The notes under the pieces: model-generated
What the model saw: the letters and a program-made list of their open reading frames with translations, nothing else
Databases searched by the model: none
What the model was told of the DNA's origin: nothing
Shown here: in pieces, positions 26,892 to 35,239 of the stretch
Position numbering within the stretch: the first letter of the stretch is position 1
Layout: the number at the start of each line of letters is the position of its first letter
Program-made: the position numbers and the translations under genes
Source: Prosthecodimorpha hirschii
Lineage (GTDB): Bacteria; Pseudomonadota; Alphaproteobacteria; Rhizobiales; Ancalomicrobiaceae
Reading direction: 5' to 3'
Assembly (NCBI RefSeq): GCF_001305515.1
Contig: NZ_LJYW01000001.1
Location: 2,319,383-2,381,617 of the forward strand
Length of the DNA: 62,235 nucleotides

Positions 26892-28421
26892 ATGTGGAAT
26901 CTGCCGCACGGCCCGCTTCATGCGGACATGTATGCCTATACGATGGCGCTCGCCCATTTCCGCAAGGGCGATCACGACACGCCGACCACCTATCATGCCT
27001 TCGTGCGCAAGAATCCCTTCGGCGGCAGCTACACGCTGGTAGCCGGCATCCACGACTTCCTGCGCTGGCTGCGCGATTTCCGCTTCACGGACTATCGCAC
27101 CGACTATCTCGCCTCGCTGAAGACCATGAAGGGCAATCGGCTTTTCGACGATGCCTTTCTGAAGATGGTCAGGGACACGCCGCTGTCGCTGACCATCGAC
27201 GCCCTGCCGGAGGGGGAACTGACCTTTCCGAACGTGCCGGTCGCCCGGGTTTCCGGCCCGCAATGGCAGTGCCTGATCGTCGAGGCGACGCTGCTCAACC
27301 TGATCAACGCCCAGTCGCTGGTCGCCACCGAGGCTTCGCGCTGCGTCCATGCGGCCGAGGGCACCCCGGTCATCGACGGCAGCCTCCGGCGCAGCATGGA
27401 TGTCGGCGGCTATGCCTCGGCGCGCGCCGCCTTCATCGGCGGCTTCAGCGGCACCTCCAACGTCGCCGTCGCCCGCGCGCTCGGCCTGCCGGCGCGCGGC
27501 ACCTTCGCGCATGCCTATGTCACCTTCCACAAGGAGGAGGAGACCGCCTTCCGCAACTATGCGGAGACGATGGACGACGTGGTCATGCTGCTCGACACCT
27601 ACGACACGCTGACCGCGGCGCGGCTCGCCACCCGCATCTGCAAGGAACTCGGCAAGCCGTTGCTCGGCGTGCGGCTGGATTCCGGCGATCTCGGCTGGCT
27701 CAGCCTCGAGGTGCGCCGCATCCTGGACGAGGCCGGGTTCCGCGACACCTACGTAATGGCCTCCAACGACCTCAACCCGCGCACCATCGCCTCGCTGCGC
27801 GCCCAGCAGAAGGCCGGCGAGGCGGCGATCGACCGCTGGATGGTCGGCACCGACATCGGCGCCCCGCACGAGGGCGGCGCGCTCGGCGGCGTCTACAAGC
27901 TGGCCGAGGTCGCCGGCCGGCCGGTCATCAAGGTTGCCGAGCGCGGCGTCAGCGCCGCCGACACCAAGACGACCATTCCGGGTCCCTATGGCGTGGTGCG
28001 CATGCTGCGCGACAAGGACGGGCGCGAGCGGATCGCCGGCGACACGCTCCTGTCGCTCGACACGCTCGGCCGGGTGACCGGCTGGGGCGCCACCGACAAG
28101 CTGACCAGCCCCGACAACGGCCGCTTCCAGCTGACCTCGGACCTCGTCTCGGTCAATCTCGCCGATCCGGAGCGGCCGACCAAGTTCCGCGCCGGCCAGC
28201 TCTGCTACGTGCCGCACCGGCGCATGATGACCCGCGGCGACATCGTCTACGAGATGCCGTCGCTCGACGAGATCCAGGCCTTCGCCCGCACCGGGCTCGA
28301 CCGGCTCGATCCGGCCCACCGCCGCCTCGACCAGCCGCATATCTATGTCGCCGGCCTCGACGAGGGCCTCTACGAGATGCGCCGCCGGATGATCCGCGAC
28401 ATCCACCTGTCGCATCAGTGA
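26892..28421 (+). CDS. pncB: nicotinate phosphoribosyltransferase
   Basis: Joins nicotinate with phosphoribosyl pyrophosphate to give nicotinate mononucleotide in the salvage route to NAD; nadD at the left end of the window performs the next step. The 509-residue product shows LHADMYAYTMALAHFRKG at the N-terminus, GGFSGTSNVAVARALGLPARGTFAHAYV around the active-site histidine, LGVRLDSGDLGWLS and VGTDIGAPHEGGALGGVYKL. GGGGAG precedes ATG 26892. The gene stands alone with a 228-base upstream spacer. Confidence 0.95.
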   Translation: MWNLPHGPLHADMYAYTMALAHFRKGDHDTPTTYHAFVRKNPFGGSYTLVAGIHDFLRWLRDFRFTDYRTDYLASLKTMKGNRLFDDAFLKMVRDTPLSLTIDALPEGELTFPNVPVARVSGPQWQCLIVEATLLNLINAQSLVATEASRCVHAAEGTPVIDGSLRRSMDVGGYASARAAFIGGFSGTSNVAVARALGLPARGTFAHAYVTFHKEEETAFRNYAETMDDVVMLLDTYDTLTAARLATRICKELGKPLLGVRLDSGDLGWLSLEVRRILDEAGFRDTYVMASNDLNPRTIASLRAQQKAGEAAIDRWMVGTDIGAPHEGGALGGVYKLAEVAGRPVIKVAERGVSAADTKTTIPGPYGVVRMLRDKDGRERIAGDTLLSLDTLGRVTGWGATDKLTSPDNGRFQLTSDLVSVNLADPERPTKFRAGQLCYVPHRRMMTRGDIVYEMPSLDEIQAFARTGLDRLDPAHRRLDQPHIYVAGLDEGLYEMRRRMIRDIHLSHQ

Positions 28422-28627
28422 GCGGTTTCAGGAGACCGCGCGCCGACGCTGCGGCAACGGCATCGCATACGGATGTTTCGGCCCCGGTTTCCGGCGCGCG
28501 CGCGACGGTGTAATGCTCGCTCGAGGCCGGTCTCCGGTCCCGATCGGGCGATGCGTCCGATCGGGACCGGACCCGGATCGCCATCCCCGCCTCGCGCCCC
28601 ATCCTGGTCAAGCTCCCAGAGGAACTC

Positions 28628-29041
28628 ATGCCCGACCTGAAGATCACCGCCGGCCCGTTCACCTTCGATGCCGTCTTCGAGCACGCCAAGGCGCCGAAGA
28701 CGGTCGCCGCCTTCAAGGCCCGCCTGCCCTTCATCAGCGAAGTGGTGCATGTGCGCTGGTCGGGCGAGGGCGTCTGGATGCCGCTCGGCGACTACCAGTT
28801 CGGCGTCGACTACGAGAACCACACCAGCCATCCGGCGCCGGGCCACATCATCCTCTATCCGGGCGGCATTTCGGAAACCGAGATCCTGCTCGCCTATGGC
28901 GGCGTCAGCTTCTCGAGCAAGGTCGGCCAGCTCGCCGGCAACCATTTCATCACCATCGTGTCGGACCTCGACAAGGTCTACGAGCTCGGCCGCATGACCC
29001 TCTACAAGGGCGCCCAGCCGATCCGCTTCGATCTGGTCTGA
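28628..29041 (+). CDS. DUF3830 protein, cyclophilin-like fold
   Basis: A 137-residue cytoplasmic protein of the DUF3830 family, which is related to the small TM1367-type cyclophilin-like beta-barrels. Typical parts are FKARLPFISEVVHVRWSGEGVWMPLGDY, HPAPGHIILYPGGISETEILLAYG and GNHFITIVSDLDKVYELGRMTLYKGAQPIRF. The biochemical role is not established; in many genomes the gene lies beside amidohydrolases, but not here. AGAGGAACTC precedes the ATG. A strong hairpin terminator follows 40 bases after the stop. Confidence 0.85.
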   Translation: MPDLKITAGPFTFDAVFEHAKAPKTVAAFKARLPFISEVVHVRWSGEGVWMPLGDYQFGVDYENHTSHPAPGHIILYPGGISETEILLAYGGVSFSSKVGQLAGNHFITIVSDLDKVYELGRMTLYKGAQPIRFDLV

Positions 29042-29079
29042 TCCGACGGCGGCATCGGTCGCCGTCCTTCCGAAACGAC

Positions 29080-29115
29080 AGAGCGGGCCCGGGATGACCG
29101 GACCCGCTCTTCTGT
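29080..29115 (+). terminator. terminator after DUF3830 gene
   Basis: AGAGCGGGCCCGG (29080-29092) pairs with CCGGACCCGCTCT (29098-29110) with one mismatch and a five-base loop, followed by TCTGTT. It also lies downstream of the convergent kinase gene. Confidence 0.75.
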
Positions 29116-29156
29116 TGTCGGAACCTTGGTGTCGGGACGGCGCCGTTCGGGACCGC

Positions 29157-31319
29157 TCAGCCCGTGCCGTCGGGGACGTCCGGGAGCGGCGGCATCTGCA
29201 CCGTGGTCGGCGGCTGCGGCAGCGGCCGGGGCGGCGTCTGCGGCGGCATCCGGTTCGGCGGCGGCGGATTGACGACACGGTCGAGATTGGCCTTGGCGAG
29301 ATCGATCCGGGTCGGATCGCCGCTCTTCAGGGCGACGATCAGATCGCGCGCCTCCTGGCCGCCGATGCCGCGGCCCTGGAAGATCTGGTGATTGGTCACC
29401 TGCGTCAGGGTCGGCCGGTTGCCGGGCACCGGCGCGAGCATCTGGTTCAGGAAGCCGTCGACCGTCGGATTGCCGGTCGATTCCCGCAAGGCGGTCGGCG
29501 GCAGGCTCCCGTCGGGCAGCTTCGGGGCGATCGCGACATTGTTCGGGTTCTTGCCGAAATCCACGATCGCATCCTGGGCATCGGACATGAATCTGTACTG
29601 GCTGCCCCACATGTCGCCGGCGAACAGATCCGCCGCCACCATGCCGAGCGCCCAGACATTGACCGCGCCATTGACCTGGAGGGCGGACTGCTGCCCCTTG
29701 ACCCGGCTCCCTTCCCGGACCGTGTCGGGCGCCAGGATGTTGCCGCCGATCGACATCGCCTTTCCCGACTTCAACTTGGGGAACATCCCCTGCACGACGG
29801 AGGTCGTCCAATCCTCGACCTTCTTCAGCACGCCCATCGGCTTGGCGAGATCGGAGATATCGCTCTTGCCCTTCAGGATCTCGGGCGCCAGCCACAACGG
29901 ATTGTCCGGCAGGGGGACATCCTGCAGCGTGACCGTGTTGCCGCGCCGGGCGGCGCCGAGATCGATCACCTTGCCGATGCCGTTCTCGCCGATCATGGCG
30001 TTCGGGGACTTGAAGTCGAGGTCGATGACGCCGTTGGTGTCCTGGACATGCGCCATGCCTTCGGCGAGGTCCTGGATCAGCGTCAGTCGCAGTACGTCGG
30101 CGAGGCTCTTGTCGATCTTGCCCGGGCCGGTGCCGACCGCGCCGGCCAGTTCGCCCGCAAAGTCGAGCATGGTGCCGTGCGGCAGGATCTCCATGGCGAA
30201 GCCGAGCTGACCGTCGCTGTTGCGCGTGGCGCCGAGCAGTTCGACCACATTCTCATGGCCGTTGCCCTGCGCGGTCAGATGATTGAGCAGTTCCTCGCCG
30301 GACGCCTTGGTCTGTTCGTCGAGCGTCTCCATGCGGGCAAGGTCCGACTTGCCTTTCAGACTGCCCGCCTCCGGGCGCTTGTAGGCGATCTCGTTGCCCT
30401 GGCCGCTGACCGGGGCATAGCGAAACACCCGCGCGAAGCCGCCTTCCGCGATATAGCCGACCGGCTTGTATTCCTGACCCCCGATCCGAATGTTGGGCAG
30501 GTCGTTCATCTTGCTGCCGGGGCCGCGGATCTGGGTCGACGTGCCGGCGACTTCGCCGTCCGGCAGCATCTGGCCGGCCGCGCGGTTGAAGGCCTTGGCG
30601 AGCGCCGTCTCGACCTTGTCGTTGTGGGCAAAGGCCAACCCCGCATCGCCACCGATCAGGGTCTGCATCATGTCGCGGATTTCGTTGCGCAAGCCCTTGC
30701 CGTTCGAGGCGGCGAACTCGATGCGTTCGTTCGGAGTATTGTGGCCGGCGAGCCAGGCGGTCGCCAGCGCGTCGCCGAGGGCCTCCGCATAGGGCGTCAG
30801 GTCCTTGCCGGACGCCAGCGCCTGCTGGAAATGACCGACGGCCACCTGGATCGTGCTGCCGAAATTGCCCAGATCGCTCAGCTTCGGGCCGCCGTGCACG
30901 GTCGCCGCCATCCCGTGTTCGGTGGTCGATCGGTTGATATAGGCCGTCGTCAGCCGCTCCATCTGGGCGCTGCGCATGGAATGCTTGCCGGTGCTTTCGC
31001 GCGCCGAGCCGATATTTTCGGCCAGGCCCATCAGCGAGATCCGCGCATCCTTGCCGAGCGCGCTCATGTCCGACTTCACGGCCTCTTCCAGGAGCCGGTC
31101 GAAGGTCTGCTTGGCGAGTTCCTTGCGACGTTCCGCCTTGCCCGAAATCGTATCCCCGAGCGTGGTCTTGCCGCCGACATAGAGAATCGTGTTGCCGGTG
31201 GTCTTGTCGACCTTGCCGAGGATCTTGTCGCCCTGGGCCGTATGATCCTTCAGGTAGGACTGAAGTTCCGTGAGCGTGGTCTGGCTCGTGACGACCAGGT
31301 TTCCACCGACGATCGGCAT
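29157..31319 (-). CDS. protein-kinase-fold protein, probable type III secretion effector
   Basis: A 720-residue protein with a eukaryote-like kinase domain in its middle. The glycine-rich loop AEGGFARVF is at residues 291-299, the ATP-anchoring lysine is Lys314 (AYKRP), the catalytic loop is DLDFKSPN (Asp435, Lys437, Asn440), the metal motif is DLG (453-455) and an APE motif stands at 478-480. All key residues are kept, though HRD has become DLD. Residues 1-280 have no similarity I recognise and are polar, with no signal peptide; the last ~35 residues are proline-rich. It is preceded by ten bases and a CesT-type chaperone gene, the usual arrangement of an injected effector. Delivery is inferred; no secretion genes are in view. 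Confidence 0.78.
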   Translation of the reverse strand: MPIVGGNLVVTSQTTLTELQSYLKDHTAQGDKILGKVDKTTGNTILYVGGKTTLGDTISGKAERRKELAKQTFDRLLEEAVKSDMSALGKDARISLMGLAENIGSARESTGKHSMRSAQMERLTTAYINRSTTEHGMAATVHGGPKLSDLGNFGSTIQVAVGHFQQALASGKDLTPYAEALGDALATAWLAGHNTPNERIEFAASNGKGLRNEIRDMMQTLIGGDAGLAFAHNDKVETALAKAFNRAAGQMLPDGEVAGTSTQIRGPGSKMNDLPNIRIGGQEYKPVGYIAEGGFARVFRYAPVSGQGNEIAYKRPEAGSLKGKSDLARMETLDEQTKASGEELLNHLTAQGNGHENVVELLGATRNSDGQLGFAMEILPHGTMLDFAGELAGAVGTGPGKIDKSLADVLRLTLIQDLAEGMAHVQDTNGVIDLDFKSPNAMIGENGIGKVIDLGAARRGNTVTLQDVPLPDNPLWLAPEILKGKSDISDLAKPMGVLKKVEDWTTSVVQGMFPKLKSGKAMSIGGNILAPDTVREGSRVKGQQSALQVNGAVNVWALGMVAADLFAGDMWGSQYRFMSDAQDAIVDFGKNPNNVAIAPKLPDGSLPPTALRESTGNPTVDGFLNQMLAPVPGNRPTLTQVTNHQIFQGRGIGGQEARDLIVALKSGDPTRIDLAKANLDRVVNPPPPNRMPPQTPPRPLPQPPTTVQMPPLPDVPDGTG

Positions 31320-31329
31320 GGCGCTCTCC

Positions 31330-31797
31330 TCAGATCCGGATCATGGAGTCGACGGCGGGCGCCTGGGCCGGCGCGGCGATGCTGCCGGCATCGGCGGCGG
31401 CGGCCAGGAAGACGCGCCAGTTGCGCGTGTTGTCGGCCATGTTGACGACGACGTTGGTCAGCGTCGCGAGATCGATCCGCGCAGCCTCCAGGTCGAACAG
31501 CTGCAGGACGTCGCCGCCCGGCTCGGTCAGCGCCATGCGCATGCCGCCGGTCTGACGCCAGAGGAAGCCGTAGCAGAGCAGCGCCTCCAGGACGGCTTCG
31601 CGATTGCCGGCGAGCGTCGGCCCGATCACGGAGGCGAAGACCAGCCGGTCGCGGCTCGCCTGATGCTCGATCTCGACATCGACATCGGCAAAGCGCACCA
31701 GCCAGGAATTCGGCGACGTGCGCAGCACACCGGCGATGTCGTCGTCGCGGGTGCCGACCTCTGCAATCAGACTGGTCAGGAATTCGAGATCGGTCAT
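31330..31797 (-). CDS. CesT/Tir-type type III secretion chaperone
   Basis: A 155-residue acidic protein with the alpha-beta-beta-beta-alpha-beta-beta-alpha pattern of class I secretion chaperones: helix DLEFLTSLIAEVG, strands WLVRFADVDVEIEH and LVFASVIGP, the helix NREAVLEALLCYGFLWRQTGG, strands MRMALTEP and VLQLFDLEAARID, and a final helix to VFLAA. Such proteins bind the N-terminus of one effector as dimers and keep it secretion-competent. The partner is almost certainly the kinase-like protein ten bases downstream. The Ala/Pro-rich C-terminal ~20 residues are an unusual extension. Confidence 0.82.
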   Translation of the reverse strand: MTDLEFLTSLIAEVGTRDDDIAGVLRTSPNSWLVRFADVDVEIEHQASRDRLVFASVIGPTLAGNREAVLEALLCYGFLWRQTGGMRMALTEPGGDVLQLFDLEAARIDLATLTNVVVNMADNTRNWRVFLAAAADAGSIAAPAQAPAVDSMIRI

Positions 31798-32075
31798 CAG
31801 CCTGTTCCCGGTAATGTGCGAGTTGTCGAAACGTGCCCAAAGCGGACCCCGTGTCTGTTATTCTAGGGACGAGCCGCGATCGGGCTGTCGCAAAGATCAC
31901 AGAGCCTGCGCGAACCGCCTCCACCCCCGGAATTCGCCGGACTTTCCAGACCGTCGGCGGACGTGCACAGATGAACCATGCTGCAGTGCAGCGCGCGAAA
32001 CCGGCCGCCGGGCGACCGGCATCGCCGCGGGCGCGCGACGAGGCGCTGATCGCCCGCCGACCCGGAAAGGTTTCC

Positions 32076-33020
32076 ATGCAACACGACGCCAATCACCTCC
32101 GCTACCGCCAATTGATCGCCGCCGCCCAGGCGGCGCGGCCGCTCCGGGTGGCGGTGGTCCATCCCTGCGACCCGGTCTCGATCGAAGCCGCCGTGGAGGC
32201 CGCCGGAATGGGCCTGATCGAGCCGATCCTGGTCGGCCCGCGGGCCAAAATCGTCGCGGCCGCAACCACGGCCGGGATGGATATCGCGCCGTTCCGGCTG
32301 GAAGACGCGCCACACAGCCATGCCGCCGCCGACCGTGCCGTGGCGCTGGTGCTGGCGGGCGAGGCCGAAGCCCTGATGAAGGGCAGCCTGCACACCGACG
32401 AACTGATGTCCGCCGTGGTCGCCTCGACCGGCGGCCTGCGCACGGCGCGACGGGTCAGCCATTGCTTCGTGATGGACGTGCCCGGCCATGACGAGCCGCT
32501 GATCATCACCGATGCGGCGATCAACATCGCGCCCGACCTCGCCGCCAAGGCCGACATCGTCCAAAACGCGATCGACCTCGCCCATGCGCTGCGCTTTCCC
32601 GAGGTGCGGGTGGCGATCCTGTCGGCCATGGAGACCGTCAATCCGAAGGTACCCTCGACCATCGAGGCGGCGGCTCTGTGCAAGATGGCCGATCGCGGCC
32701 AGATCACCGGCGCGCTGATCGACGGGCCGCTGGCGCTCGACAATGCGGTCGATCTCGGCGCGGCGGCGCTGAAGCACATCGTCTCGCCGGTCGCCGGACG
32801 CGCCAATGTGCTGGTCGTGCCCGACCTGGAGGCCGGCAACATGCTGGCCAAGAGCCTGTCCTTCCTGGCCGGGGCCGATGCCGCCGGCATCGTGCTCGGC
32901 GCCAGGGTGCCGATCATCTTGACCAGCCGCGCCGATTCGCGCCTGACCCGGCTCGCCTCCTGCGCGGTCGCCTGCCTGATCGCCGAAGCCCGCCGCCAGA
33001 CCGCCGCCATCCCGGCCTGA
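32076..33020 (+). CDS. phosphate acetyl/butyryltransferase family protein
   Basis: A 314-residue enzyme of the phosphate acyltransferase family, which moves acyl groups between CoA and phosphate. It lacks the N-terminal DRTGG domains of long Pta and matches the short type found as the C-terminal half of enoyl-CoA hydratase/Pta fusions. Landmarks are EALMKGSLHTDELMSAVV, RRVSHCFVMDVPGHDEPLIITDAAINIAPDL, GPLALDNAV and VPDLEAGNMLAKSLSFLAGADAAGIVLGARVPIILTSRADS. I use ATG 32076, with GGAAAGG five bases before it; upstream in-frame ATGs would add an arginine-rich tail with no family match. No acetate kinase gene is adjacent. Confidence 0.88.
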   Translation: MQHDANHLRYRQLIAAAQAARPLRVAVVHPCDPVSIEAAVEAAGMGLIEPILVGPRAKIVAAATTAGMDIAPFRLEDAPHSHAAADRAVALVLAGEAEALMKGSLHTDELMSAVVASTGGLRTARRVSHCFVMDVPGHDEPLIITDAAINIAPDLAAKADIVQNAIDLAHALRFPEVRVAILSAMETVNPKVPSTIEAAALCKMADRGQITGALIDGPLALDNAVDLGAAALKHIVSPVAGRANVLVVPDLEAGNMLAKSLSFLAGADAAGIVLGARVPIILTSRADSRLTRLASCAVACLIAEARRQTAAIPA

Positions 33021-33383
33021 GCGCCGCCGGAATTCGCGCCCGCCTTCCGGTCGCGTCCGCCTTCCGTTGCCGATGGCGCCGTCCCGGCGGGGTTCCGTCC
33101 GCCGCCCCTCCCCGCCGATCCGATCGCCGCCGGGTCCTTGCCGCCGGCCGCGCCCGTGCCGGGCGATTCGGCGGTCGCTTCGTCGGCGAAACGCTGTGGC
33201 CGGTCCGCCGGCTCCCGCACCCGGACGCCCGATCCTCGCAAAACCGCAGCTTTCCGCGCCGCGGAGGCGACCGCCCGGCCCGTCATCCACAGGCGCGTTC
33301 GGGATGGAAAAATGGGTGTTGCAATGCCCGGCGCCATGGTGCATAGAACCGCCGTCCGGCGCTGCCGGGCGCCGAAACCGGAT
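33021..33383. other. spacer without recognisable gene before tRNA-Gly
   Basis: This 363-base stretch has open frames only of the proline/arginine-rich kind produced by high G+C content. I see no promoter box I would defend. The last ~80 bases (for example TGGAAAAATGGGTGTTGCAA) are richer in A+T and probably contain the tRNA promoter. Confidence 0.5.
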
Positions 33384-33458
33384 GCGGGTGTAGCTCAGGG
33401 GTAGAGCACAACCTTGCCAAGGTTGGGGTCGAGGGTTCGAATCCCTTCGCCCGCTCCA
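33384..33458 (+). tRNA. tRNA-Gly (anticodon GCC)
   Basis: A full cloverleaf can be drawn: acceptor GCGGGTG (33384-33390) with CGCCCGC (33448-33454), D-arm GCTC...GAGC, anticodon stem CCTTGCCAAGG with anticodon GCC, T-arm with GGTTCGAATCC, and an encoded CCA end (33456-33458). It is 75 bases with CCA. Confidence 0.97.
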
Positions 33459-33485
33459 GTTTCGCTTCTGCCCATGACGACCTGC

Positions 33486-33512
33486 AACGCCCCCTCCGGG
33501 GCGTTTTGCTTT
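33486..33512 (+). terminator. terminator after tRNA-Gly
   Basis: AACGCCCC (33486-33493) and GGGGCGTT (33498-33505) form an eight-base stem with a four-base loop, followed by TTGCTTTT. Confidence 0.85.
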
Positions 33513-33577
33513 TGGGCACCCTCCCGCTCTTCGCAATCTCTCCGGGTTCGCACATCGACGGCGGCGAACACCGATTT

Positions 33578-34981
33578 TCACACCGGCTCGCCCGACCGCG
33601 CCGCCGCCCGCATCGCCCTTGCCAGCACGGCGTCCAGGTCCGGGGCGCCGCATTGGGTGACGTTGAAGCGCAGGAAGGCGGCGGCCGAATTCGAGACGCT
33701 GAAGACGTTGCCGGGGGCAAGGACATGGCCTTCGGCGAGCGCCAGCCGCGCGATCGCGGCGCTATCGAGGCCGTCGGGCAGACGGCACCAGAGATAGAAG
33801 CCGCCGCGCGGCATCAGGGCGGGGACGAGGCCGAGCCGGCCGAGCCGCTGCGCCGTCGCGCGCCGGGCACCCGACAGACGCCGGCGGACCTCGTCGAGAT
33901 GCTTGCGATAGCCGCCGCCGGCGAGCACCGCCGCGACCAGATCGGTCGCGACCGGGCTCGGCCCGCCGAAGGCGGTCGCCACCTGCAGGTCGACCAGCCC
34001 CTCGATCCAGTCCGGCCGCGCCGCCACATAGCCGCAACGCACCGAGGCCGACAGGGTCTTGGAGAAGCTGCCGATGCGCACGACCCGGTCGAGACCGTCG
34101 AGCGCGGCATAGCGCGGCGAGGGATCGGGCTCGAAGTCGGCGAAGATGTCGTCCTCGACGATCGTCACTCCGTGGGCCGTCGCCAGGTTCAGCAGCCGGT
34201 GCGCGGTCGCCGGGGCGATGGTCGCGCCGGTCGGATTGTGCAGGGCCGAATTGGTGATGTAGAGCCGCGGCCGCGCGGATGCGACGATCGCCTCGAAGGC
34301 CGCCGGATCCGGGCCGGCCGGGCCATAGGGCAATCCGACGACGCCGACCCGGTGCGCCTCCAGGAGGGCGCGGAAGTTGAAGTAGCCCGGATCGTCGATC
34401 AGCACCGTGTCGCCGGGCCGGAGCAGGAAGCGGCAGACCAGGTCGATCGCCTGGGTGCCGGAGCCGGTCAGCAGGATCTGGTCCGGGCCGATCGCCAGCC
34501 CCTCCTCGGCGAAACGGCCGGCAAGCAGGCGGCGCAGGGCCGGCGAGCCGCGCGTGCCGCCATAGTCGGTCAAGAGCGCATCGGCGCCGCGCGCCAGCCC
34601 GCGCAACGCCCGTCGGAGGGCGCCGACCGGCATCCAGTCGGCCGGCAGCCAGCCGCAGCCGGGTTTGGAGGCCGAGGCCTCGGTGTCGAGCGACTGGCGG
34701 GAGACCCAGAAGGGATCGACCGCCCGGTCGCGCGACGGTTCCGCGGCGGCGACGCGGAACGGTGCCGGCTCGGCCGTGGCGACGTGGAAGCCGGCCCCGC
34801 GACGGGCCCGGATCACGCCCTCGGCGACCAGCCGGTCATAGGCCTCGACCACCGTCGACGGCGAGACCGCCATGCTGGCCGCCAGGGCGCGGATCGACGG
34901 CAGACGGTCGCCCGGACCGAGCCCGCGCGCCGCAATGCGGGTCCGGATCGCCGTCATCACCGTCGCCACGCGCGTCGTCAC
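33578..34981 (-). CDS. MocR-type regulator (GntR DNA-binding domain fused to class I aminotransferase domain)
   Basis: A 467-residue regulator. A winged helix of GntR type fills residues ~1-70 (GLGPGDRLPSIRALAASMAVSPSTVVEAYDRLVAEGVIRARRGAGFHV), and a PLP-binding class I aminotransferase domain follows, with GSGTQAIDLVCRFLL, ITNSALHNPTGATI, IVEDDIFADF and IGSFSKTLSASVRCGYVA containing the PLP lysine. MocR proteins sense PLP or amines and often control a divergent transporter; here the neighbour is an EamA exporter. I choose GTG 34981, which has a GGGGGA ribosome-binding site; the ATG at 35020 would lie inside the operator-like inverted repeat. Confidence 0.88.
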   Translation of the reverse strand: MTTRVATVMTAIRTRIAARGLGPGDRLPSIRALAASMAVSPSTVVEAYDRLVAEGVIRARRGAGFHVATAEPAPFRVAAAEPSRDRAVDPFWVSRQSLDTEASASKPGCGWLPADWMPVGALRRALRGLARGADALLTDYGGTRGSPALRRLLAGRFAEEGLAIGPDQILLTGSGTQAIDLVCRFLLRPGDTVLIDDPGYFNFRALLEAHRVGVVGLPYGPAGPDPAAFEAIVASARPRLYITNSALHNPTGATIAPATAHRLLNLATAHGVTIVEDDIFADFEPDPSPRYAALDGLDRVVRIGSFSKTLSASVRCGYVAARPDWIEGLVDLQVATAFGGPSPVATDLVAAVLAGGGYRKHLDEVRRRLSGARRATAQRLGRLGLVPALMPRGGFYLWCRLPDGLDSAAIARLALAEGHVLAPGNVFSVSNSAAAFLRFNVTQCGAPDLDAVLARAMRAAARSGEPV

Positions 34982-34996
34982 ACCCCGATCCCCCGC

Positions 34997-35040
34997 AACT
35001 GTACGGCGCCCACCAGCCATACAGTTTGGCTGAATTGTAC
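34997..35040. promoter_or_regulatory. MocR operator candidate in divergent promoter
   Basis: AACTGTA (34997-35003) and TACAGTT (35020-35026) are perfect seven-base inverted arms 16 bases apart, and AATTGTAC (35033-35040) repeats AACTGTAC (34997-35004) with one change. The cluster sits between the divergent regulator and exporter genes, where MocR proteins usually bind directly or inversely repeated half-sites. Confidence 0.6.
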
Positions 35041-35178
35041 TGGACTGTGCCTGTTCGCACCAGCCGGCCGGCGGTAGTCCGATCAACGGCCGGCCGGGTC
35101 GGCCTGACGCCACCCGGCCGGCAGCGGACGGGCCGCACGGCTCGGCGCTCGCAGTGGAGCCGGGGCTTCGGGCACCGG

Positions 35179-35212
35179 AGCGGCAGCGGCCGCCAAAGCG
35201 GCAGCGGCCGCC
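35179..35212. repeat. 18-base-period tandem duplication before EamA gene
   Basis: AGCGGCAGCGGCCGCC occurs at 35179-35194 and again at 35197-35212. It lies 28 bases before the EamA start and is probably a replication slippage product. Confidence 0.75.
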
Positions 35213-35239
35213 TAGGCGGCATCGGATCGGGAGACAGGC

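Noticed and set aside
33384-33458. tRNA-Gly as an attachment site for an integrated element
   Set aside because: No integrase, no repeat of the tRNA 3' end and no composition change nearby.
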